Assembly (NCBI GenBank): GCA_945861195.1 | Contig: CAMATS010000081.1 | Coordinates: 1-8,029 of the forward strand | Direction: 5' to 3' | From: Rhodoferax sp. OV413 | GTDB taxonomy: Bacteria > Pseudomonadota > Gammaproteobacteria > Burkholderiales > Burkholderiaceae_C | DNA: 8,029 bases | Part shown: positions 1 through 6,525 of the stretch, in pieces | Position numbering within the stretch: position 1 is the first letter of the stretch | How the letters are laid out: each line of letters opens with the position of its first letter | Made by a program: the position numbers and the translations under genes | Notes under the pieces: generated by a model | Databases searched by the model: none | The model's input: only the letters and a program-made list of their open reading frames with translations | Told to the model about the DNA's origin: nothing

Positions 1-202
1 ACACCCCGCGCCTCGAACACAAAAATCCGGACACTCCCTCTAATTCACAGTTCTTAAAGTTTTGTGCTTGGCAATCTGAATTAAATGTTGAAATCCTTGC
101 CACTGGCGCAACAGTTTCACTACCACCGCTACCCCCACCACCGCAAGCCGTTATCAATGTAATGCTCACTGTTGCAAATAAAAGTTTGATTGCTGTTTTC
201 AT
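1..202 (-). CDS. Putative lipoprotein, N-terminal part (runs off the left edge)
   Basis: An open frame of 67 codons starts at ATG 202 and continues past base 1 without a stop. The protein begins MKTAIKLLFATVSITLITAC: a short basic start, a hydrophobic stretch, and a lipobox (I-T-A-C) with the lipidated cysteine at residue 20. A flexible Gly/Ser run (GGGGSGGS) follows, as is common after the anchor cysteine. Further cysteines lie at residues 44, 52 and 62. An AAGGA ribosome-binding site at 209-213, six bases before the ATG, supports this start. The family is not recognisable from 67 residues; export and membrane anchoring by the lipoprotein pathway are inferred from the signal peptide. The gene lies 72 bases downstream of the integrase on the same strand and is more AT-rich than the housekeeping genes, so it is probably cargo of the integrated element. 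Bases 203-274 hold no clear terminator or promoter. Confidence 0.72.
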   Translation of the reverse strand, partial: MKTAIKLLFATVSITLITACGGGGSGGSETVAPVARISTFNSDCQAQNFKNCELEGVSGFLCSRRGV

Positions 203-274
203 TTTTCGTCCTTTTCCGTTTGTTGTGAATTGAAATTTCTAACCAACCATCTTTGACATCAAAAAATAAACATC

Positions 275-1579
275 TCAAGCCAACTTATCCGCCGCCATAG
301 TTGCCGTCAATTTGCTGTAGTGCCGCTCCAGCATCAACACACTTGTACCCATTTGCTTTGCCAGCGTGTGTATGTCAGTTCCAGCAAACAGTTCCTGTGT
401 CGCATATGTGTGCCGCAAACTGTACAGCGTTCGTCTCTCACCCACGCTGTTTGTCAGTAGCCCAGCATCCCGCACCAGTCTCTCGAACATACCATTAAAG
501 CGCTTGGGACGCATACATGCAGCGTTTCTAAATAAGTAGTGGTTTACCCTGCCCATGACCTTATCCAGCGCCTGCGCTGCAATGTCCTTCTGTGCAGCAT
601 GTAGCCGCGCCAATACAGCCACCGCCTCGTGTTTTGCAATCAAATACCTGCCGCCCGTCTTTCCACTCACCCAAACACGCAGGTAGCGCACTCCTTCACT
701 CTCATACCATTCGCAATGCTGCCACTTGATGTTCATCGACTCTGTGCCGTGTCGCATTCCAGTTAGCAGCAGGAAATTGACATAGTCGCACAACAGTGGG
801 CGATTGAGTCTGTCAATCTCTGTCATACCGCCCTGCTCCCACTTGCCCATAAATACCCGCAGTTGTGCCACCTCCACCACTGCAAAGGCTGGTCGTGTGG
901 TACCTTTTGCACCACGGCGCGACATCTTTGGCAGCGGCACATGTTCGCTGACATAACCACGCTCGACTGCTGTGCTGCACACGCGACTGAAGGCACTTGC
1001 AAAGTTCATCAGTGTGCTGCTTTTGGGCAACTTGCCCATCTTGGCATTGCGCCAGCGCTCAAAGTCTGCCATGTCCGTGTGCTTCAAGTTCTGCAGGTGG
1101 CGGTCGCCGAAGAAGGGTAGGAAATACTTTTCAATGACCTGTATGTAGTCAACGTAAATCTTCTTGCCTGTGCCAGCCGCCAAGTCATTGCGCAGTTCAA
1201 CCACCGTCATTGCAGCAATGTCTGCAAATGTTTTCGCAGCTACAGCAGCCAGACCCAGTCGCTGCCTAAATCTCGCTTCATCGTAGAGGTCGCAGGCAAC
1301 ACGCACCGCCTGCTCCAGCGCAGTCTTGCGGGTGCTTTGTCGCTGCCAGGCACCCGTGCTTAACTTGTAGCGGCACTGCCACACTCGGCTGCGCTGTCGA
1401 CGGTACAAGACCACTTCACCATCACGCAGTAAGTGCATGTGCAGTGCTGCCGCCGCGGCTGTGAGTGCCGCGAATGTTGTGGGTGTTGTGGGTGTTGGTT
1501 TTTTTATCGCAGAGATGGTTACAGGTAGGGCTGAGGCTTGTGGGTAAACAATTTGGGTTTGTTTCACAGCGCCCAGCAC
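275..1579 (-). CDS. Tyrosine recombinase / site-specific integrase
   Basis: 434 residues, probably the integrase that inserts and excises the element at the neighbouring tRNA-Cys. An N-terminal core-binding (SAM-like) domain spans roughly residues 117-210 and the catalytic domain about 230-430. Visible active-site residues are Arg276 (TGMRHGTE), Lys307 (SGKTGGR), Arg389 (YSLRHTYAT) and the nucleophile Tyr421 (ERHYSKL). Tyr386 and Thr412 stand where many family members have the box II and box III histidines; I recall similar LRHTYAT and MGTS forms in phage and island integrases, so this need not mean inactivity. The frame opens with GTG at 1579 but no good ribosome-binding site precedes it. 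The first 47 residues are rich in Pro, Thr and Ala, so a later start is possible; ATG 1438 (residue 48) is the next Met and also lacks a clear ribosome-binding site. It is transcribed away from the tRNA. Family certain; substrate site inferred from position. Confidence 0.92.
   Translation of the reverse strand: MLGAVKQTQIVYPQASALPVTISAIKKPTPTTPTTFAALTAAAAALHMHLLRDGEVVLYRRQRSRVWQCRYKLSTGAWQRQSTRKTALEQAVRVACDLYDEARFRQRLGLAAVAAKTFADIAAMTVVELRNDLAAGTGKKIYVDYIQVIEKYFLPFFGDRHLQNLKHTDMADFERWRNAKMGKLPKSSTLMNFASAFSRVCSTAVERGYVSEHVPLPKMSRRGAKGTTRPAFAVVEVAQLRVFMGKWEQGGMTEIDRLNRPLLCDYVNFLLLTGMRHGTESMNIKWQHCEWYESEGVRYLRVWVSGKTGGRYLIAKHEAVAVLARLHAAQKDIAAQALDKVMGRVNHYLFRNAACMRPKRFNGMFERLVRDAGLLTNSVGERRTLYSLRHTYATQELFAGTDIHTLAKQMGTSVLMLERHYSKLTATMAADKLA
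1476..1497. repeat. 9-bp tandem repeat in the integrase 5' region
   Basis: The unit GTTGTGGGT occurs at 1476-1484 and 1485-1493, with a partial third copy (GTTG) at 1494-1497. It lies in frame inside the integrase and encodes the Pro-Thr-Thr repeats near residues 28-34. Such a repeat can gain or lose units without a frameshift, which fits a poorly constrained N-terminal linker. Confidence 0.75.
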
Positions 1580-1741
1580 GGTGGCGCAAACAATGCACAG
1601 CAGCGTTGAGCAATTACGCGACTTGCTCTACTTGCACAGCCTGTCGCAAGTGCATTGCAGGGTGCAAAGTGTGCGAAGAGTGTGCTACGGTGTGCGATGT
1701 TGCGTTTTGCGAAATTGCAACACGCAACATTGGCGTTTAGA
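1580..1741. other. Gene-free att-like region between integrase and tRNA-Cys
   Basis: This stretch holds no credible gene. It carries a perfect 9-bp inverted repeat (ATGTTGCGT at 1697-1705, ACGCAACAT at 1722-1730, 16-base spacer) and three GTGTGC copies starting at 1669, 1680 and 1690, spaced 11 and 10 bases. No poly-T tract follows the inverted repeat on the minus strand, so it is not a normal intrinsic terminator for tRNA-Cys. Spacing near one helical turn suggests proteins bound on one face of the DNA, such as integrase arm sites or excisionase sites. That role is inferred from position only. I could not pick out a convincing integrase promoter. Confidence 0.45.
1697..1730. repeat. Perfect 9-bp inverted repeat near the tRNA-Cys 3' end
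   Basis: ATGTTGCGT (1697-1705) and its exact reverse complement (1722-1730) flank a 16-base AT-rich spacer that contains the small palindrome TTGCAA. It lies 12 bases from the tRNA-Cys CCA end. It may be a core-type recombinase site, a repressor operator, or an RNA stem beyond the tRNA. The repeat is certain; its role is not. Confidence 0.7.
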
Positions 1742-1815
1742 TGGAGGCGCGACCCAGAGTCGAACTGGGCTAGACGGATTTGCAATCCGTTGCATAACCG
1801 ATTTGCTATCGCGCC
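1742..1815 (-). tRNA. tRNA-Cys (anticodon GCA)
   Basis: The 74-base gene folds as a full cloverleaf. The 5' acceptor strand GGCGCGA pairs with TCGCGCC at the 3' end, followed by discriminator T and an encoded CCA (bases 1742-1744 of the plus strand read TGG). The anticodon stem ACGGA/TCCGT closes a TTGCAAA loop with anticodon GCA, and the T arm contains GTTCGA. A U discriminator agrees with known bacterial tRNA-Cys identity. The gene follows tRNA-Gly by 49 bases, as in the glyW-cysT-leuZ array of E. coli, but here an integrase rather than a third tRNA follows. The gene is intact, as expected when an element rebuilds the tRNA end on insertion. No promoter fits in the short space before it, so it is probably transcribed together with tRNA-Gly. 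Confidence 0.96.
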
Positions 1816-1828
1816 GTTTTTTTGTGAC

Positions 1829-1858
1829 AAAAAAGGGAAGCTTTTGGCTTCCCTTTTT
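1829..1858 (-). terminator. Intrinsic terminator-like hairpin between tRNA-Gly and tRNA-Cys
   Basis: On the minus strand GGGAAGC and GCTTCCC pair across a five-base loop. The stem is extended by A-run/T-run pairs and followed by a six-base T tract. It looks nearly symmetrical, so it could act on either strand. It lies just after tRNA-Gly and only 13 bases before tRNA-Cys, so either it lets enough polymerase through to make tRNA-Cys or it works as an RNA processing stem. Confidence 0.75.
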
Positions 1859-1864
1859 GGCATC

Positions 1865-1940
1865 TGGAGCGGGAAAAGAGTCTCGAACTCTCGACCTCAA
1901 CCTTGGCAAGGTTGCGCTCTACCAACTGAGCTATTCCCGC
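1865..1940 (-). tRNA. tRNA-Gly (anticodon GCC)
   Basis: The 76-base gene has acceptor strands GCGGGAA and TTCCCGC, discriminator T and an encoded CCA (1865-1867). The D arm holds AGCTCAGTTGGTAGAGC, the anticodon loop TTGCCAA gives GCC, and the T arm contains GTTCGA. All stems close. It lies 81 bases downstream of lon and is preceded by a good -10 box at 1956-1961, so it is probably the first gene of a small tRNA unit that includes tRNA-Cys. Confidence 0.97.
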
Positions 1941-1955
1941 AGATTCAAGGGCAAC

Positions 1956-1961
1956 AGTATA
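1956..1961 (-). promoter_or_regulatory. Probable -10 box of the tRNA-Gly promoter (TATACT)
   Basis: The minus strand reads TATACT, ending 15 bases before the first base of tRNA-Gly, which would place the start of transcription about eight bases before the tRNA. No strong -35 box is seen 16-18 bases upstream; the nearest candidates are poor. Position and the match to TATAAT are the only evidence. Confidence 0.5.
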
Positions 1962-2021
1962 GCCAACTTGGGCTAGGCATCTGGCGCGGCGGTAAAAAAT
2001 ATTTTGGGCCAGGCGCGCGCT

Positions 2022-4463
2022 TCAATGCTTGACCGAATCAGACAATTGAACCGGCGGCACCGCCGCATCCGCGCTTGCAGCCACCAGGGGTTCGTCATCG
2101 GGCAAAGGCAGTGGCATGCGCTCCAACGCGATTTCAAGCACCTTGTCGATCCAGCGAACCGGAACGATCTCCAGGCCATTTTTGACGTTCTCGGGAATTT
2201 CTTGAAGGTCTTTTGCGTTTTCTTCCGGTATCAGCACGGTCTTGATGCCTCCGCGGAGCGCGGCGAGCAGTTTTTCTTTCAGGCCACCTATGCCTGTGAC
2301 TTCGCCGCGCAGGGTGATCTCTCCGGTCATGGCCACATCACTCCGAACCGGAATCCCGGTCATGGCCGACACAAAAGCGGTGGTCATGGCTGCCCCCGCA
2401 CTGGGTCCGTCTTTGGGTGTAGCGCCGTCGGGCACATGGATGTGAATGTCTTTCTTGTCGAAGGCCTCATCTTTGATGCCCAGTCGGCGCGAACGGCTGC
2501 GCACCACTGAGCGCGCGGCCTCTACCGACTCTTTCATCACATCGCCAAGCGAGCCGGTGCGGGTGATGACGCCCTTTCCTGGCATCATGGCCGCCTCAAT
2601 CGTGAGCAGGTCGCCGCCGACCTCGGTCCAGGCCAGCCCCACCACCTGACCCACCTGGTTTTGCTGCTCAGCGCGTCCATAGGTGAACTTGCGAACACCG
2701 AGAAAATCATTCAGGTTGTCAGCTGTGACCTTCACCTGCGGCAGCATTTTTTTAAGTTGCAGGCCCTTGACCACTTTGCGGCAAATCTTGGAGAGTTCCC
2801 GCTCCAAGGAACGCACGCCAGCCTCCCGGGTGTAATAGCGCACGATGTCAAGCAGCGCGTCTTCCCCCACCTGCAGTTCAGACTCTTTGACGCCGTTGTT
2901 CTTGAACTGTTTAGGCAACAGATATTTCAGGGCGATGTTGGTTTTCTCGTCTTCGGTGTAGCCTGACAGGCGGATAACCTCCATGCGGTCAAGCAGTGCC
3001 GGCGGGATGTTCATGGAATTCGAAGTGGCGACAAACATGACATCGCTGAGGTCAAAATCAACCTCGACATAATGGTCGCCAAACTTGTGGTTTTGCTCCG
3101 GGTCCAGCACCTCGAGCAGGGCGCTGGACGGGTCGCCCCGAAAATCAGTGCCGAGCTTGTCGATTTCATCGAGCAAAAAAAGCGGGTTCCGAGTGCCGAC
3201 TTTGGTCAGGCTTTGCAACACCTTGCCGGGCATGGCGCCGATATAAGTGCGCCGGTGGCCGCGGATCTCGGCCTCATCGCGCATGCCGCCCAAGGCCATG
3301 CGAACATATTTACGCCCCGTCGCCTTGGCAACCGACTCACCAAGCGAGGTTTTTCCAACGCCTGGGGGGCCAACAAGACAAAGAATGGGTGCCTTGACCT
3401 TGTCGACCCGTTGCTGCACAGCAAGGTATTCCAGGATGCGATCTTTGACCTTGTCGAGCCCGTAGTGATCCTCGTTGAGCACCTGCTCGGCTTTGGTCAG
3501 GTCATGCTTGATCTTGGTCTTGGCGGCCCAGGGCAGGCCTGCCAACACATCGATGTAATTGCGCACCACCGTAGCCTCGGCCGACATGGGTGACATCAGC
3601 TTGAGCTTCTTGAGCTCGCCCTCGGCTTTTTTGAGGGCTTCTTTAGGCATCTTGGCGGCCTTGATTTTTTTCTCGATCTCGTCAACATCAGCGCCATCCT
3701 CACCCTCACCAAGTTCTTTTTGGATGGCTTTGACCTGTTCGTTCAAGTAAAAATCACGCTGGTTTTTCTCCATCTGGCGCTTCACCCGACCACGGATTTT
3801 TTTATCGACATTGAGAATGTCGACCTCCCGTTCGATCTGCTCAAAAAGATTTTCGAGTCGCTCCTTGACACCAGCCAAATCAAGCACGGCCTGCTTGTTC
3901 TCAAGCTTGAGCGGCAGATGCGCAGCGATGGTGTCTGCCAGACGACCCGCGTCATCAATGCTGGAGATCGAGGTCAGTATTTCGGGGGGGATTTTTTTAT
4001 TCAGTTTGACGTATTGGTCAAACTGCTGCATCACGGCACGCCGCAGGGCTTCGATTTCGCTGGATTTTCCGCGCAGCGTGGCCTCGGGTTCATCGGGCAG
4101 GGGCATGGGCGTGAGCGTGGCGGTGAAGTGCGACTCACCTTCTTGGATATTGTTGACATGGGCCCGTTGCTGCCCTTCGACCAGCACCTTGACCGTGCCA
4201 TCGGGCAACTTGAGCATTTGCAGGATGGTGGAGACACAACCTATATTGAACATGTCTGTGACAAGCGGGTCGTCTTTGGCGGCAGCCTTTTGCGCCACCA
4301 GCATGATGCGCCGATCAGACTCCATGGCGGCTTCTAAAGCCTTGATGCTTTTCGGGCGCCCCACAAAGAGGGGGATGACCATGTGGGGGAAAACCACGAC
4401 ATCGCGCAGCGGCAGCAGCGGCAGTTCGATGGCTGTGGCGGGCAAGGGGGTGTGACCGGACAT
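2022..4463 (-). CDS. lon: ATP-dependent protease Lon (endopeptidase La)
   Basis: 813 residues, slightly longer than the 784 of E. coli Lon. Lon is a cytoplasmic hexamer that unfolds and degrades misfolded proteins and short-lived regulators. The N-terminal substrate-binding domain covers about residues 13-205, with a charged, probably coiled-coil part to about 285. The AAA+ module has Walker A GPPGVGKT at 365-372 and Walker B LFLLDEIDK at 428-436. The protease domain carries the catalytic Ser688 in PKDGPSAGAA and Lys731 in GGLKEKLLAA. All key residues are intact. The extra length is partly a Pro/Ala-rich tail after about residue 782. The start is supported by AAGAAAGG at 4471-4478, seven bases before the ATG. 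It lies 120 bases downstream of clpX and probably has its own promoter in that gap. Downstream, before tRNA-Gly, I see no convincing terminator. Confidence 0.98.
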   Translation of the reverse strand: MSGHTPLPATAIELPLLPLRDVVVFPHMVIPLFVGRPKSIKALEAAMESDRRIMLVAQKAAAKDDPLVTDMFNIGCVSTILQMLKLPDGTVKVLVEGQQRAHVNNIQEGESHFTATLTPMPLPDEPEATLRGKSSEIEALRRAVMQQFDQYVKLNKKIPPEILTSISSIDDAGRLADTIAAHLPLKLENKQAVLDLAGVKERLENLFEQIEREVDILNVDKKIRGRVKRQMEKNQRDFYLNEQVKAIQKELGEGEDGADVDEIEKKIKAAKMPKEALKKAEGELKKLKLMSPMSAEATVVRNYIDVLAGLPWAAKTKIKHDLTKAEQVLNEDHYGLDKVKDRILEYLAVQQRVDKVKAPILCLVGPPGVGKTSLGESVAKATGRKYVRMALGGMRDEAEIRGHRRTYIGAMPGKVLQSLTKVGTRNPLFLLDEIDKLGTDFRGDPSSALLEVLDPEQNHKFGDHYVEVDFDLSDVMFVATSNSMNIPPALLDRMEVIRLSGYTEDEKTNIALKYLLPKQFKNNGVKESELQVGEDALLDIVRYYTREAGVRSLERELSKICRKVVKGLQLKKMLPQVKVTADNLNDFLGVRKFTYGRAEQQNQVGQVVGLAWTEVGGDLLTIEAAMMPGKGVITRTGSLGDVMKESVEAARSVVRSRSRRLGIKDEAFDKKDIHIHVPDGATPKDGPSAGAAMTTAFVSAMTGIPVRSDVAMTGEITLRGEVTGIGGLKEKLLAALRGGIKTVLIPEENAKDLQEIPENVKNGLEIVPVRWIDKVLEIALERMPLPLPDDEPLVAASADAAVPPVQLSDSVKH

Positions 4464-4525
4464 CTGATTGCCTTTCTTGACCTGATGCAGGTCTATCTCG
4501 GAGGGGGCTTGTGCATCCCGGCCGA

Positions 4526-4531
4526 ATTATG
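4526..4531 (-). promoter_or_regulatory. Possible -10 box for lon (CATAAT)
   Basis: The clpX-lon gap (4464-4583) contains CATAAT on the minus strand, a five-of-six match to TATAAT, about 60 bases before the lon start and preceded by an AT-rich stretch. The -35 candidates at usual spacing (near CTTAGG) are poor. No good sigma-32 match was seen in this gap, unlike the tig-clpP gap. Treat as tentative. Confidence 0.27.
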
Positions 4532-4583
4532 ACTATTTAAAAAACCGCCTAAGCACAGTAATCACCTGGGATGCTGCAGTTCA

Positions 4584-5849
4584 TCAGGCTTTACGCGCAG
4601 CCTCGCGGTACAACAGCAGGGGCGGCTTGTTCTCCTCGATAGTGCCCTCGTCGACGACAACTTTTTCGACATTGCCACTGCTTGGCAGATCGAACATGGT
4701 GTCAATCAGGGCGAGTTCCAGAATCGAGCGCAGACCGCGGGCGCCAGTTTTACGCGCCAGCGCCTTCTTGGCAATGGCCTTGAGTGCCGAGGGCCGGATT
4801 TCAAGATCAACCCCCTCCATGGCCAGCAATTTTCCGTACTGCTTGACCAGCGCATTTTTGGGCTCGGTCAAGATCTGTATCAAGGCATCCTCGGTCAGTT
4901 CGGCCAAGGTGGCAACTACCGGCATGCGGCCAACGAGTTCCGGGATGAGCCCGAATTTGATCAGGTCTTCGGGCTCGACTTCTTTGAACACATCGGTCAG
5001 GCTGCGCTGCGCCTTGCTTTTCACCGAGGCCCCAAAGCCAATGCCCGACGACTGGGTGCGGTTGTCTATCACTTTCTCAAGCCCAGAGAAGGCACCACCG
5101 CAAATGAACAGGATATTGGTGGTGTCAATCTGAACGAAATCTTGGTTTGGGTGCTTGCGCCCCCCTTGCGGGGGTACGCTGGCCATGGTGCCTTCAATCA
5201 GCTTAAGCAGGGCCTGTTGCACGCCCTCGCCAGACACATCGCGGGTGATCGAGGGGTTGTCTGACTTACGCGATATTTTGTCGATCTCATCGATGTAGAC
5301 AATGCCGCGCTGGGCCCGCTCGACCTCATAGTTGCAGCTTTGAAGGAGCTTGAGCACAATGTTCTCAACATCTTCGCCCACGTAGCCGGCCTCAGTCAGG
5401 GTGGTGGCATCCGCCATCACAAATGGCACGTCTAGCATCCGCGCCAGGGTTTGAGCCAGCAGGGTTTTGCCAGAGCCGGTGGGGCCGATCAGCAAAATAT
5501 TACTCTTGGCGAGCTCGACATCGTCTTTCTTGGCTTTTTCTTTGTGTCGCAACCGTTTGTAGTGGTTGTACACGGCCACCGCTAGCATGCGCTTGGCAGG
5601 TTCCTGCCCGATCACATAGTTGTCAAGGTTGGCCTTGATATCTGCCGGGGTGGGCAGCTCGCTGGCACCGGCTCGTGGTTCGGTGCTGGCAGGCAACTCG
5701 TCGCGGATGATCTCGTTGCACAGTTCGATGCATTCGTCACAGACAAAGACCGAAGGCCCGGCTATGAGTTTTTTGACCTCATGCTGGCTCTTGCCGCAAA
5801 ACGAGCAATACAGGGTTTTTTCGCCAGCAGAACCTTTTTTCTCGGCCAT
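4584..5849 (-). CDS. clpX: ClpX, ATPase and substrate-recognition subunit of ClpXP protease
   Basis: 421 residues, close to the 424 of E. coli ClpX. ClpX is a hexameric AAA+ unfoldase that selects tagged or damaged proteins, unfolds them and threads them into ClpP. The N-terminal zinc-binding domain has Cys15, Cys18, Cys37 and Cys40. Walker A is GPTGSGKT at 122-129 and Walker B has Asp187-Glu188 (YIDEIDK). The pore loop GYVGED is at 155-160, the RKH loop at 231-233, and the ClpP-docking IGF loop at 270-272, so the protein should work with the neighbouring ClpP. The ATG lies five bases after the clpP stop with only a weak ribosome-binding site, which points to translational coupling and joint transcription with clpP. 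No defect or unusual insertion is visible. Confidence 0.98.
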   Translation of the reverse strand: MAEKKGSAGEKTLYCSFCGKSQHEVKKLIAGPSVFVCDECIELCNEIIRDELPASTEPRAGASELPTPADIKANLDNYVIGQEPAKRMLAVAVYNHYKRLRHKEKAKKDDVELAKSNILLIGPTGSGKTLLAQTLARMLDVPFVMADATTLTEAGYVGEDVENIVLKLLQSCNYEVERAQRGIVYIDEIDKISRKSDNPSITRDVSGEGVQQALLKLIEGTMASVPPQGGRKHPNQDFVQIDTTNILFICGGAFSGLEKVIDNRTQSSGIGFGASVKSKAQRSLTDVFKEVEPEDLIKFGLIPELVGRMPVVATLAELTEDALIQILTEPKNALVKQYGKLLAMEGVDLEIRPSALKAIAKKALARKTGARGLRSILELALIDTMFDLPSSGNVEKVVVDEGTIEENKPPLLLYREAARKA

Positions 5850-5854
5850 ATCGC

Positions 5855-6475
5855 TCAGGCCCGCTTGTCGATGACCTTGTCGACGACGCCGTATTCGCGT
5901 GCTTCTTCAGACGTCATGTAGTAATCGCGCTCGGTGTCACGGGCAATGCGTTCGAGTGGCTGCCCGGTTTTGTCAGCCAAGATTTTGTTCAGCTGCTCGC
6001 GGGTTTTGAGGATCTCGCGCGCTTGGATCTCGATCTCGGTGGCCTGCCCCTGGCTGCCGCCAGAGGGCTGGTGAATCATGACTTTTGAGTTGGGCAGTGA
6101 AAACCGTTTGCCCTTGGCACCTGCGGCCAGTAAAAGCGCCCCCATGCTGGCAGCCATGCCAACGCAGAGGGTCGACACATCGGGTTTGATGAAGTTCATG
6201 GTGTCAAAAATCGCCATGCCGGCTGTGACAGAGCCGCCGGGCGAATTGATGTAGAAGGAAACGTCTTTGTCTGGATTTTCGCTCTCCAGAAAAAGCAGTT
6301 GGGCCACCACCAGGTTGGCGGTCTGATCGTTCACCGGGCCTACCAGGAAAATAACGCGCTCTTTGAGCAGGCGCGAGTAAATGTCATAAGACCGCTCGCC
6401 GCGGCCTGATTGCTCAATGACCATTGGCACCATGCCCAGGCCCTGTATCTCTGTCGAACCATACCGCATGCTCAT
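5855..6475 (-). CDS. clpP: ClpP, proteolytic subunit of ClpXP (serine peptidase)
   Basis: 206 residues from ATG 6475, against 207 in E. coli. ClpP forms a two-ring, 14-subunit barrel that cuts proteins fed in by ClpX. The catalytic triad is Ser110 (GMAASMGA), His135 (MIHQPSGG) and Asp184 (TERDYYM), and the oxyanion-region motif INSPGGS is at 76-82. I chose ATG 6475 because AGGGG at 6483-6487 lies seven bases upstream and the protein then begins MSMRYG at normal family length. The frame could open six codons earlier at GTG 6493, but that would place the ribosome-binding site inside the gene. ATG 6469 is another nearby choice. A sigma-32-like promoter lies about 50 bases upstream, and clpX follows after five bases. 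Confidence 0.97.
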   Translation of the reverse strand: MSMRYGSTEIQGLGMVPMVIEQSGRGERSYDIYSRLLKERVIFLVGPVNDQTANLVVAQLLFLESENPDKDVSFYINSPGGSVTAGMAIFDTMNFIKPDVSTLCVGMAASMGALLLAAGAKGKRFSLPNSKVMIHQPSGGSQGQATEIEIQAREILKTREQLNKILADKTGQPLERIARDTERDYYMTSEEAREYGVVDKVIDKRA

Positions 6476-6482
6476 GAAGCTA

Positions 6483-6487
6483 CCCCT
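6483..6487 (-). promoter_or_regulatory. Ribosome-binding site that sets the clpP start
   Basis: The minus strand reads AGGGG here, seven bases before ATG 6475. It favours that ATG over the upstream in-frame GTG at 6493. Confidence 0.7.
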
Positions 6488-6525
6488 TATCACAGTAATG
6501 TAACGAAAAAAAGAAGCTCTCAGGT

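Larger units (their letters stand above)
1..1741. mobile_element. Edge of an integrated element (genomic island, ICE or prophage) at tRNA-Cys
   Basis: A complete tyrosine recombinase gene lies just downstream of the 3' end of an intact tRNA-Cys gene, a classic arrangement for islands that use a tRNA 3' end as attachment site. The 162 bases between them carry an inverted repeat and phased short repeats, as expected of an att region. The only other visible gene is an AT-rich lipoprotein fragment. The right boundary is set at the tRNA 3' end; the true crossover probably lies within the last bases of the tRNA. The left end, and the second att copy that would prove the case, lie outside the window. 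Element type cannot be told from what is visible. A lone integrase remnant beside the tRNA is the main alternative. Confidence 0.6.

Noticed and set aside
1980..2021. GC-rich and AAAATATTTT palindromic bases after lon as a terminator
   Set aside because: The GCGCG arms pair poorly around the AT palindrome and no T tract follows a stable stem.
1564..2032. Overlapping frames of 74-131 residues on both strands around the two tRNAs
   Set aside because: They translate tRNA-Gly, tRNA-Cys and the hairpin; no ribosome-binding sites and no protein-like composition.
2004..4455. Plus-strand frames of 168, 173, 205 and 214 residues opposite lon
   Set aside because: They are antisense shadows of a highly conserved gene, with no separate start signals or family motifs.
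4535..4590. Possible terminator after clpX: GCCTGA pairing with TTAGGC before a T tract
   Set aside because: The stem is about six pairs including a wobble, with a loop of some 30 bases and three bases before the Ts; too weak to call.
4627..5133. 168-residue plus-strand frame opposite clpX
   Set aside because: Antisense shadow in a GC-rich conserved gene; serine-rich composition typical of such artefacts.
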